From NCBI RefSeq assembly GCF_004337985.1, contig NC_043744.1, positions 3,864,663 to 3,928,662 on the forward strand: DNA of 64,000 nt, read 5' to 3'. This DNA is from Pyricularia pennisetigena. Taxonomy: Eukaryota; Ascomycota; Sordariomycetes; Magnaporthales; Pyriculariaceae. The notes under the pieces were generated by a model. That model was given only the letters and a program-made list of their open reading frames with translations, had not been told where the DNA came from and made no database searches. The position numbers and the translations under genes are program-made. Below, one piece after another: positions 33,996 to 44,382 of the stretch. Numbering within the stretch: position 1 is the first letter of the stretch; each line of letters opens with the position of its first letter.

Positions 33996-34672
33996 GCGTA
34001 AATTATTTAATTTTTTAACAAATTGTTAATTTATATAAAAATATTAATAAAAGTTTTGTTTTAATTGATAATTGCATCCATTTTGCAATATTAGGTTTAC
34101 TAAGGTATAAAACCTGTAAACTAAATTAAAATAATTATTGCAGACCATTATTTAAAATAAGAATTAAATATAATAAAAAATTACAGATTTTATTTAATAT
34201 TTTAATATCTTTCCAAATACAGTAGCTATAAAGACGCGGCCGGCATTCAAATACTCAGCAAACTCCAATAAATCTAACGCAAATTGCTATATATTTTTAT
34301 AACTTTTACTTATTTTTTTATACGATTATTTAATTGCATATTATGGGTACACTATTTTCTTTTACCATTATAATGCGAATATATTGTATTTACCCGCTAC
34401 AAACGGCAAAATACCACAAATTATCCTTATATTAATAAAATAATTATAAGCGATATCGTAATATTAAATATATTATTAAAAATACCGTTATAAACGGCGA
34501 AATGCGACAAATTATCGTTGGTGGTACCGCCATGAACGGCGAAATGCGACAAAATGTCCTCAAACTAGAACGAGCGCGATCTTTTCGGCCAATGTAATTG
34601 GTCGAAAAGCCATGTGGCTGAAAGGTACATGGAGCGATCGGTCCCCACTGCGAAGCAGGGGGGTCTAGTCTA
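33996..34672 (-). repeat. T3 middle segment, including module B
   Basis: Contains the AT-rich left half of T and the conserved module B (about 34490-34672: GCCGTGAACGG-type palindromic block, CATTGGCC, TGCTTCGCAGTGGGGACC reversed). The Copia-A TSD GTCTA ends it. Confidence 0.85.
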
Positions 34673-35331
34673 TGTGAGGAGGTTACGAGATAGAATAAGC
34701 TTAATCTTGAACGCGGGGAAAAGTGGATCACGTATAAGGCTGATGGAACGTTGAAATGGCAGATAACCGTCTGCTAGCGGGTAATAGAGATAATACATTG
34801 TTGTTGCACAATCGATTCGTTGAATCGTTGAATCAATGAAGGTTATGAAGGTGATGAATCTAAGGTTAAGTTATGAATTACGTGTTCGAATCCGTAGGTG
34901 CAGATCTTCGATCCGGATGTCCGGAATGCGGGGTCACGTCACATGATTTGGCCTTATTCATGTGACTGACCTGCCGACCTATTGAGCCTAACGGCCCATT
35001 AAGCCTAACGGCCTATTGTGCTTATGCATGCACAGAAAATCTGCGACCACAACGGGATTCGAACCCACGCACTTCAACGTATATATGATATAGATTATGG
35101 TACGTGCATTATACCACTAAGCTAGATTAAATATGACGTATTTGTTTTGTTGTTGAAACTATGAACAAAGACGTGATATATAAAGCTTTGTGTGTATAAA
35201 CGCGTATACGTTTTATTTGTTATTTATTTATTTATTCGATGCAGGGTGACTAATAAAATTAGCCCGTGCTAACCGTTATAAAATAATGCAGGGTAGCTAA
35301 TATAATTAACCCTGCGCTAGCCATGTTCACA
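34673..35331 (-). repeat. 3' LTR of Copia-A (659 bases)
   Basis: On the minus strand TGTGAACATGG...CCTCACA. Includes a pair of GCCGTTAGGCTCAAT-type direct repeats, a CCGGACATCCGG palindrome, an ACGATTCAACGAATCG inverted repeat and a tRNA-like module. Confidence 0.93.
35042..35126 (-). tRNA. tRNA-Met-like module, third copy (in Copia-A 3' LTR)
   Basis: Sense with the retrotransposon: A box TAGCTTAGTGG, anticodon stem ACGTA/TACGT with a CCATAA loop plus a short intron-like insertion, B box GGTTCGAATCCC, end GTGGTCGCA. The preceding seven bases cannot pair with the end, so it is tRNA-like rather than a proven tRNA gene. Confidence 0.5.
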
Positions 35332-35401
35332 TACCCCCGTAATTTATTTATTATATAAAATAATAAACAAATTATCGAGTGGATACGTTTTATTTATTTA
35401 T

Positions 35402-35566
35402 TTATTTATCGTTATATTCTGCACCGTTATTGACATTTGCGTAGGATAATAGATCCTTATGCAAAGGTCCGGGTACTGATTTCGTTAAAAAATCAGCTAT
35501 ATTTAATTTAGTTGGTATATATTTCAACTCAACTAAATTATTATTTATAGCTTCGTGGCTAAAATG
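35402..35566 (-). pseudogene. Copia-A RNase H C-terminal tail, cut off by Gypsy-3
   Basis: Encodes HFSHEAINNNLVELKYIPTK, NIADFLTKSVPGPLHKDLL and ends EYNDK-stop. The TSD AAATG (35562-35566) codes the HF shared with the other side (42812-42816), so the reading frame would be restored by excising Gypsy-3. ADxLTKxL is the standard last motif of Copia RNase H. Confidence 0.9.
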
Positions 35567-36009
35567 TGTTACGATCAAGGTATCGGGTAACCTGTTCTTA
35601 GGGTAAAGTACAGTGGGTTGAAGCAACTGAGCGTTTTGACTGGGTAACTGGGGTTCTCAATAATTGGGGTGAGGTTATAATCGTTTTCAAGTAAATATTA
35701 AGGTTAACTAAAGTTTAATTGCTGCTAAGCAATCCTAAAATCGAATTTATTTACATGGTAATAAACGCGTTTTATATAAACTATATTCCAAATGTGATCT
35801 CCTTTAATCTATTTAATTTGTAATTCCCAATCGAGGTTTTACAAATTACTAAAATCACTTTTTTTGGCGATTACGTGGTGTTACGTAATTTTTTCCTTTA
35901 CGTAATTTTATTTCCTATCGGTCGGTGTTTTTTCAGGTCGAGTATTGTTAGGAGGGGTGTAACCCCGCCTGGCCTTACTGGTATTAGCCCAATTTGTTTG
36001 GTCGTAATA
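35567..36009 (-). repeat. 3' LTR of Gypsy-3 (443 bases)
   Basis: The left half matches the 455-base LTR type; the block after about 35810 (TAATTTGTAATTCCCAATCG) and the GTTACGTAA block differ, so this is a second LTR subtype. Confidence 0.95.
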
Positions 36010-36203
36010 TTAGGTTTCCTTTCCTTTAACCAAATCCCTTTGGTTTTTAAATAGTTTGTACTCCTTTAATTTTTGTTTTTGTTTCCATATTCTTTTTTTG
36101 CTAACTTTTTTGCGCCATATTTAATCGCGTAATTAAATTAAAATTTGGTCGTTCGTCGACAGAACGTCGTCGCGTTTTTTTCGCTTCCCTCCTTCCTTTT
36201 TCG

Positions 36204-36917
36204 GTGGATATACCTTTTTATTTTTATTATGAATTTCGCGGTATAATGCGTTGCGCAATATTACCGCAAAACTCCTTTCGTTGCATCGAATATCTCCGTA
36301 TTAACCGCTTTGGTTACGATGTGCTGGGTGTTTCGAATACCCAATTGCGTAATATCGGTCGGCAATATTCCAAATTTAATATTAAAGTGGAGGTTTTGGA
36401 AAAGGATATTTTGGTAAAGCAGCAAAAGATTTAGGAAAAACAACTAAAACTTTTCCGTTTGCGAAAACAAAAAAAATCGTAGTTTGAAAAAATAATGCGA
36501 GCTGTATTTCGCGGGATTAATAATTTGGAGGAATTGGATCGCGTGGAACGTAAGGAGGCAAAATAGGAGGAGCGGCGGCGATCGTCCGAAATCCTTCCTA
36601 AAATGTTATTCGAATCGTTTTTTCCGGATTCCAATTTTGTTTGGGATTCGATTTTCCCGATAGGTTTTTTAAATCCTTTTTTATTGGATAAAATAAATGT
36701 TTTTGCGCAGTATTCGGTCGGTGAATTGTTTTTATCCGTGTGTTCTGGTTTGTTGGTATGTGTTAATCGTTTTTTTATAAATTCGTTTGGTGGTGTGGTT
36801 TCGGGTCCTGGTCGATCCTTAGCTTTTGGGAATAATAGGTGGTACTTTTTTAAATCGTCCTTTTTTTTTTGGCTAATTTGCTCGCAAATCCAATTCCTGG
36901 TAATATTAACGGAATAA
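36204..36917 (+). pseudogene. Antisense coiled-coil ORF of Gypsy-3
   Basis: Counterpart of 27444-28082. The frame runs from 36204 with TAG stops at about 36432, 36481 and 36565, each explained by a transition at Gln. It keeps YLRINRFGYDVLGVS, IGRQYSKFN, a helix with LEKDILVKQQ and LFRLRKQKK, VERKEAK, EERRRSSE and FPDSNFVWDS. Its N-terminal end is longer than in Gypsy-2 because there the region is shifted or stopped. No known domain is visible to me. Confidence 0.7.
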
Positions 36918-39900
36918 TTCCTGGCAATTTTGGAAATGGTTGAAGGGTTTCCAAATATTTTTTTCGTGTCCGTAATTTTCCCATTTAATAAAATATTTTA
37001 TTTTACCGTGGTTGCGTCTGTGGTCCAATATTCGTTCGACGTCGTATATTTCTTTTTCGTCGATTTCGATTATTTTTTATGTATTAGTGCCGGGTGGTGC
37101 TGGTTCCAATAATAATACGTGGAACGTTGGGTGGATTTTTATAATTCCTGGTAATAATAATTTATAATTGGTTTCGTTAATTTTTTTATCGATTTTGAAA
37201 AATCCAAACTTTTTATAATTAAATTTGCTATTTGGTCGTTGTATTTTAATATTGCGTCGAATAAGGTAAACGCTATTTCCTTTTTGGAAAAATAGTCCCT
37301 TTATCCGATATTGGTTAGCGTATTTGGTTATTTTTTTTCGTACGAATTCCAATTCCTGTTGGAATTTTCGGTGGAGTTTTCGTAGTTCGTTTATTTATTT
37401 ATCGGTTCGTGGGGCCGTAATCGTGGTTTTTAATTTTCCATATACCGTAAAGTTAAATCCGTAATTGGCATAAAACGGGGTTGTTTTAATATTTTTATTT
37501 TTTAAACTGTTATATGCGAATTATGTTATGGGTAATAACCGTACCCAATTATCCTGTTTATGGTTTATATAACATTTTAGGTATTATTTTAATATTTGGT
37601 TTGCTCGTTTTGTTTATTTATTTATTTGTGGGTGGAATGCTGTAAATAGTTTGTAATCGGTTCCTAGCTGTTCCATTAAAAATTTCCAAAATTTTAATGT
37701 AAAAAACTTATTTTTATCCGTAATAATGCTTTTTGGAAATCCGTGGTTGTTAACAATTATTCGTAGGAATATATAGGCGATTTTTTCGGCGTTGCTACTT
37801 TCCTTATAAGGTAGGAAATAGGCGTATTTAATAAATTTATCCACTATAATTAATATACTATTATATTTAGTTTTAATAAATGGTTTTTCGGAAAGTGGTA
37901 ATTTAACGATAAAATCCATTGTAATGGTTTGCCAGGCCTTATTAAAGGCTGGTAAAAGTTGTAAAAACCCGTAAGGTTTGTGTTTGGCGGATTTGCTTTT
38001 TGCGCAAAGTTCGCAGTTTTTAATGGTTTTTCGTATTTTTTATCGTGTTCCTTTGAAATTATAATATTGTTTTAACCGTTTCCATATTTTGGAAATCCTT
38101 TGGTGTCCGTAAACTTTGCTTTCGTGGATTTTCCGTATTTTTTCTGGTATAATTACCGTGTTGGTCGTTATAAAATTTCGGTAAACTGGTAAAAGGTTTC
38201 CGTTGTCGTTTGCCGTAAGGATTTTCCGTGTTTTTTCGGGTATTATGTTTTTATGGTTTGGTCTTTTGTTAAAGGCGTCGGCCCTGCCATTTTCTGTTCC
38301 TTTTCGGTAAATAATTTTAAAATGGAATTTTAATAGGAATTTTACCCATTTAATTTGTCGTTTGTTTAATATTTTGCTAATGGTAAAATAGGTTAGGTTT
38401 TTGTGGTCCGTATAAATTAATATTTCGTATTTAATTCCGGATAATTGTGGTTTCCATTTTTTAAATGCTCGGATAATAATTATAAATTTTTTATCGTGGA
38501 TTTGGTAATTAAGTTTTAGTTTATATAATTTTTGTAAAAAAAAGGCGTAAAAATGTAGGCGTCTTTTTTCGTTTCGTTGGTTAAATTGTCCTCCGATTGC
38601 GTAATCGGATGCGTCGGTTTCGATTTCGAAAAGTTTCGTTGGGTTTAGTATTTTAAAAATCGGTTTTTATGCTATTGCATTTCGTAACTGTTCGAAAGCT
38701 TGCTGTATTTATTCCGTCCATTGGAATTTTAAATCTTTTTTGGTTATATTGGTCAATAGGGTGGCGATTGCGCCGTAACTTTTAATAAATCTTTTGTAAA
38801 AGTTCACGAATTTAAAAAATACCCGAACGTTTTTTACGTTTTATGGTTGGGGCTATTCCCTTACTGTTTGGATTTTTAATTTTTCCATCCTAATTTTTCC
38901 AGGGGCGATAATATATTTTAAGAAATTGATTTGCTTGTTGTAAAAAATGCATTTTTCGGGTTTAATTAAAAGTTTAACGTTTTATAGCTTTTGTAAAACT
39001 GTGTGGACGTGTTTTTTATATTTTTCCAACGTTTTGGAAAAAACAAAAATATCGTCCAGGTAAATAACGATAAAAATGTTTAAATATTCCCTAAAAACGT
39101 GGTTAATTATAGTTTAAAAGGTTGCGGGGGCGTTGGTGAAACCGAAAGGTATTACCAGGTATTTATAATATTTTCGTTTGGTGCGAAATGCTATTTTCCA
39201 TTCCTCGCCTTCCTTTATGCGGATTAAATTGTATGCTTTTTTAAAGTTTAATATCGTAAATTATTGTGTTTAGTAAAGCATATTTCGAAATTCTCCTATT
39301 AATGGGAGCGGGTAACAATTTTTTATTATAATATCGTTTAATTGTTTGTAATCCACGCATAATCGTAATTTTCCGTTTTTTTTAATACGAAAAGGATTGG
39401 GTATCCTGCTGGTAATATCGATGGTCTAATATAACCTTTTTTAAAATTTTCCGCGAAATATTCGTTTAAAGCCTCCATTTGTGTCGGATTTAGACCGTAT
39501 ATTTTGTGGAATTTTGGTTGGGTTCCTTTTTTTAATGGTATTTCGTGGTCGAACGGATTGTGCTCGGGTAATCCTGTTTCGAATTTTTGGCCGAATAATC
39601 GTATATAATTTTGGTATTTTTCTGGAATTTTACCGTTTTTGGTCTATTTTTTCGTGGTTTATATTGTGTAATTGGATCGGTTTTGGCCTGTAAATAATCG
39701 CTTTTTTTCCGATATTAGCTCCGGGGTTGGTCGTCTTTCCTGTAAATACGTTATTTGCTTTATTTGGTCCTTCCGTACCCTATATTTCCTGTATAAACCC
39801 TGCTATGCTGGAAATCGTTTAATAATTAAGTGCTTTTCCTATTAAATTTGGTTTGTAATCCAATTTATCCGGGGGTTATTCCTTTTAAACCAAGGAATTC

Positions 39901-40810
39901 CTAAAATTATATTTTTATTCCCTATTTCCGTAATATCCAAAATAATTTGTTTTTTTCGTCCATAATTTTCCATCCAAAGGTATACGGTCTTTGTTTCGAT
40001 GGTGCCGTTCCCGTATAAAACTGCCTCTCCTTTTACGGTTTATAATCGATATAATTTTTCCTTTTATCGCCAAAATATTCGTCGTTTTTTCACGATTTTT
40101 GGAAAAATGTAGTTATTTTGTGCTCCGCTATTAAGGAACGCTCGTATGGGTTTTCCATTAAATCGTATATTTAGGAATATGTATTCGTGTGCTGTTTTCG
40201 TGGTTTACGTGGCGTTTAAGGTTCTTTATTCCGTTTTTGTTGCTACCGTTTGGTACCTTATACCGTTTGGCTGTCCTAGTTTTTTGGTTTGCTGGATTCG
40301 CGTCGTGGGTCCTTATTTTTTTTATTTCGGGGCGTATAGCTGTTTTTAACGTTAATTTTATTAAATCGGTGCCTTGTTAATGCAAGCGTTTTTCGTACGT
40401 TTGTAAGTATTTCGTTATTTTTAACGTTGGGGTTCCACACAATTTTGGTTATGGGTGCGGGTCCTGGTTATCGTGATTTCGTTTCGTGCCATACCTGTGT
40501 TTTGGCTAATATATATATTTTGCAAATGTTTCGGGTGCATTCGTACCATAGGAATTGTTTTTAATTATAATATGCTATAGGGTAGTCGTTATAAGGGGTA
40601 AAGATTACCGCTGGCTCGGTGTTAAATCTTATTTTAATTTCCCAATTGGGTAATTTAATGGTGGTATATATTTCGTGGATACCTGTTATTTTGCGTCGTC
40701 GTGGGAAAAAATCGTGGACTATTTTTCTGCTAAAATATAGTCCGCAATTATTTCGAAAACATTTTACCCAAAAGATTTCTATATATTTGGGATATTTAAT
40801 ATCCAAAATT
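36860..40810 (-). pseudogene. Gypsy-3 pol, degraded
   Basis: Cys/His block 40561-40806, protease about 39880-40130, RT about 38980-39800 (IYLDDI box near 39050-39070), RNase H about 38320-38740, integrase zinc site NCELCAKS near 38000-38025, DDE core (KYNSILIIVDKFIKYAYFLP, IITDKN) 37614-37919, and a chromodomain at about 36920-37080. Numerous transition-type stops. The order and the motif positions mirror Gypsy-2. Confidence 0.9.
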
Positions 40811-41319
40811 GGGTGGTTTCCGAAGGTTAAATCGATTAATCCTATGGGGTTTTATATTTATATTCGAAATAATATTCCGGGAAATTGCATTAATTGGTCG
40901 TTTCGGTATAAATCGATAAATTTTTTTTTATATATATAAAGGTTATTTTCTTTTGCTGCACTGTATGGGTTTAAAAATATAGTTTTTTTTCGCTAAGTTC
41001 GTCTTTTAATTCGTTATTAAATTCGTCCGTTGGGGTTTATTGGATTATCCGGATGCGGTGGGTTTGTCCCAATGGTTTTGGTTCTAATTTTTTTAAAATA
41101 TTTAATTCCGTAAATTCGGGTAATTTGGCGTTTTACCTGCGTAATTATACCGGTGGTTTGGTTTTAATAGGTATACGGTTTCCTACTGCTAAGGTCCAAA
41201 TATTTTTAAATTTTTATAAATATTATCCTGCGTCCATTTTTGCGCTATTGTGGATTATATAATTATCGTCGTAACATATGGTTCAGCTTTTCAAATTATG
41301 TTAATCCGATAATATCTGT

Positions 41320-42233
41320 TAGTGGGTGGTGGTATTTAATTTTCGTAGTTTTTTGGAATCGGGGTATAGGTCCGGAATACTTTGGGGACAAAATTTGGCT
41401 ATATATTTTGGTTTTTCGCATTTAAAGCATTTACCATTTTTGGGATCCTTACGCGGTTTTTTATATTGGGTCGCGTTAAAATCCATAGGTCCGTTATATA
41501 TTCCGTAGGAAATACTGTATTGGCGAAGCGGTTTAAGGTATTAGTATTTGCGTCCCGTATTAATTTGTCGCAAGGTTGGCCCCCATACGCTACGTCCTTC
41601 GCGTCGTTCCAATTTCCGTTCGTAAAATCGGTTATCGATTTTAATTGCTAATTTTACGTATTCGGTTAAAATATCGGGTCGTTTTTTTTTAACAAATTCG
41701 TTTTTAACTTTTTTTTTAAATCCCGCATAAAAGCGTGCTATTAGGGTTTCGGGGCCCCATAATAATTTGGCGGTAATTTATCGAAATTTACTGGTATATT
41801 TGGATACCGATTTGGTTTAAATAAGGCGTACCAGTTTACGTTTAACTATACGTTCCTCGTTTGGGTTACCGAATGCTCCCCTAAAGCATTTTTCGAAATT
41901 TTCGTAATCGTCGAAAATGCGGTTGGTTTTAACTTTACGGTTTTTTTTTTTATCGTGGTCCAAATAGTTTCGTAAAATTAATTCGAACCAGGTAAACGTA
42001 TCGCCCTTTAATAGCGAAATTGCGTAAATAACCTTTTCTGCGTTATTATCGAAATTGTTTTCGTTAAAGTGAAAATAGGCCCGGGTTCCCGTAAAAAATC
42101 CCTGCAAAATACCTGGGGTGCCATTATAGGGTAATAGTAAAAAATATTTAATATAATTCCTATTAGTTCGATTAGTTTGTTCGGTCATTCGTTCCTGGAA
42201 TTGTCGATTTTTTGTTTGGAGCGTCGCGACCAT
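41320..42233 (-). pseudogene. Gypsy-3 gag
   Basis: Best-preserved Gag start in the window: MVATLQTKNRQFQERMTEQT from 42233, then FFTGTRAYFHFNE, FTWFELILRNYLDH and FEKCFRGAFGNP, open to 41817. The zinc knuckle near 41380-41430 reads CFKCEKPKYIAKFC: the His of CCHC is Tyr, a C-to-T change. Confidence 0.85.
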
Positions 42234-42368
42234 TTAACGCAAAGCGTTAGCGCTGGCCGGAGCGTTAATGGTAAAAGGGGTTTAAGGGGTGGTTTTGTTA
42301 GAAAATATTGTTTCGGCGATACTATTCGGTATATTTTAAAACAAAATACTAAATAGGAGCAATTAAAA

Positions 42369-42811
42369 TGTTACGATTAAAATATCGGGTAACCTGTTTT
42401 TAGGGTAAAATACAGTAGGTTGAAGCAATTAAACGTTTTAACTGGGTAATTGGGGTTTTTAATAATTGGGGTAAAATTATAATCGTTTTCAAATAAATAT
42501 TAAGGTTAACTAAAATTTAATTGCTGCTAAGCAATCCTAAAATCGAATTTATTTACATGGTAATAAGCGCGTTTTATATAAATTATATTCCAAATGTAAT
42601 CTCCTTTAATTTATCTAATTTGTAATTCCCAATCGAGGTTTTACAAATCACTGAAATTACTTTTCTTGGCGATTATATGGTGTTACGTGATCTTCTCCCT
42701 TACGTAATTTTGTTTCCTGTCGGTCGGTGTTTTCTCAGGTCGAGTGTTGTTAGGAGGGGTGTAACCCCGCCTGGCCTCACTGGTACTGGCCCAACTTGTC
42801 TGGTCGTAACA
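42369..42811 (-). repeat. 5' LTR of Gypsy-3 (443 bases)
   Basis: Minus strand starts TGTTACGACCAGACAAGTTG and ends near CGTAACA. Same length and subtype as its partner. Confidence 0.95.
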
Positions 42812-42816
42812 AAATG

Positions 42817-44382
42817 ATATATTATATCGATATGTTTAGATCTTTTATGAAATTCCGGGTTTTCCGCGAGCTTTATGGTAGACGTATTATCCACTAAAAT
42901 TAAAGGGGTTTTAATGTTAAAACCCAACTTTAAATTATTATTTATATAATTTAGCATATTATTTAAATATATGGCTTCTTTAACGGCGTCCCGTAAAGCC
43001 ATATACTCAGCTTCAGTCGACGATAAAGCTACCGTTTTCTGAAGTTGAGAAGTCCAACTTATTATATTATTATCGTTATTTATGTTATAATTGTTGGACA
43101 GGCTAAATATATATCCAGTAGTGGAACGTCTTTGATTTAGGTCGTTAGCCCAATCAGAGTCTGTATATCCCTTAATAAATAATATATTATCGTTATTTTG
43201 GCTTTTATCCTGCAGGTTTATATTATTTATATTATTTATATTATTTATTAACCTTTCGTTAACGTTATTTTTATTGGATCCGTTATTGTTAACGTTATAT
43301 TGGGATATATTATTAACGTTATATTGTAGGCCAAAAGTGGGATTTTTTAGCAGATATTTAAAAACATTTTCAAGAATCTTGAAATGTTTAGCCCCAGGAT
43401 TAGCCATAAACCTGGCGGCTAGGCACGTGCAATATATTATATCTGGGCGGCTTTTTATTGCTAAATATAGTAATGAGCCTACTTTCTGTTGGAAATCTTT
43501 GATTTCCTCTTTTGTAGCTTTATGTTTATTTATATCGAATTTCAAACCTGGTACCCCCGGAATGGTAGAAGGTTTTTCGTTATTTATAATATTGAATTTA
43601 TTCAATATTTTATTGGTATAATCTTCCTGGCTAATAAAAGCGGTTTTATTGTTTTTATTTATAATTATCCTGTTACCCAAAAAATTGGATACAGGTCCCA
43701 TACATTCTATTTTTATATATTTGGATAATTCTTTATAAAGAATATCCAATAACGATAAATCAGCATTAAATGCCAAAATATCGTCGACGTGGCAAACCAT
43801 AATAATACCAAAAAATTGGCTATTATTATCTTGGTTTATATATACGCCTTCGTCGTATGGGAAAACAGTAAAACCTAACTTTATCAGCGTTTTGGTAAAG
43901 TATTTATACCAAAGTCTAGGCGCTTGTTTTAAACCATACAGGGCTTTATTTAATTTACCCACTTTATTTATATACTTTTTATCTGTATATAGCCCTGTAG
44001 GTAACTTTATATATATTTCGGTATCGATATCTGCGTGTAAAAACGCGTTCTTAACGTCATATTGAATAACGTACCACCCTTTATGTAATGCTAGCATTAT
44101 AAGTATATGCCAGGTTTCTGTTCTACAAGTTGTAGAAAAGGTATCCAGGTAATCAACACCCATAATTTGGTGGAATCCCTGTACTACCCATCTGGTTTTA
44201 TAACGATACCGTTTATTAATATCCGTAATAAAACGAATATTATTTATATTATTTAAGGGTTTTTTCTTAAAAACCCAGCGCCCAGTTATAGCTATTTTAT
44301 TTGGAGGTAAATCCGTTATAGTAAAGGTATTGGATTCTGTTAAGCTATTATTTTCGTTTTTGCAAGCCTGCAGCCAATTTTC
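42817..44382 (-). CDS. Copia-A reverse transcriptase and RNase H (second part of gag-pol)
   Basis: Copies element RNA into DNA inside the particle. Open from just after the single TAG to the Gypsy-3 insertion (an ATG-started frame begins at 44163). RT shows MGVDYLDTFS, DVKNAFLHADID, LKQAPRLWY and the catalytic VCHVDDILAFN near 43780-43810 (HVDD rather than YVDD). The RNase H part has GYTDSDWANDLN, RRSTTGYIF and SSTEAEYMAL, then stops at SKHIDIIYHF where Gypsy-3 cuts in. One TAG at about 44381, in QD-stop-ENW, where Copia relatives have Trp, is a G-to-A change. Apart from that and the insertion the frame is intact. Confidence 0.88.

Larger units (their letters stand above)
35567..42811 (-). 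mobile_element. Gypsy-3: complete chromodomain Ty3/Gypsy element, 7,245 bases
   Basis: LTRs of 443 bases at 35567-36009 and 42369-42811; perfect TSD AAATG at 35562-35566 and 42812-42816. It lies inside the RNase H of Copia-A. Same gene order as Gypsy-2, with a different LTR subtype. Confidence 0.95.
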
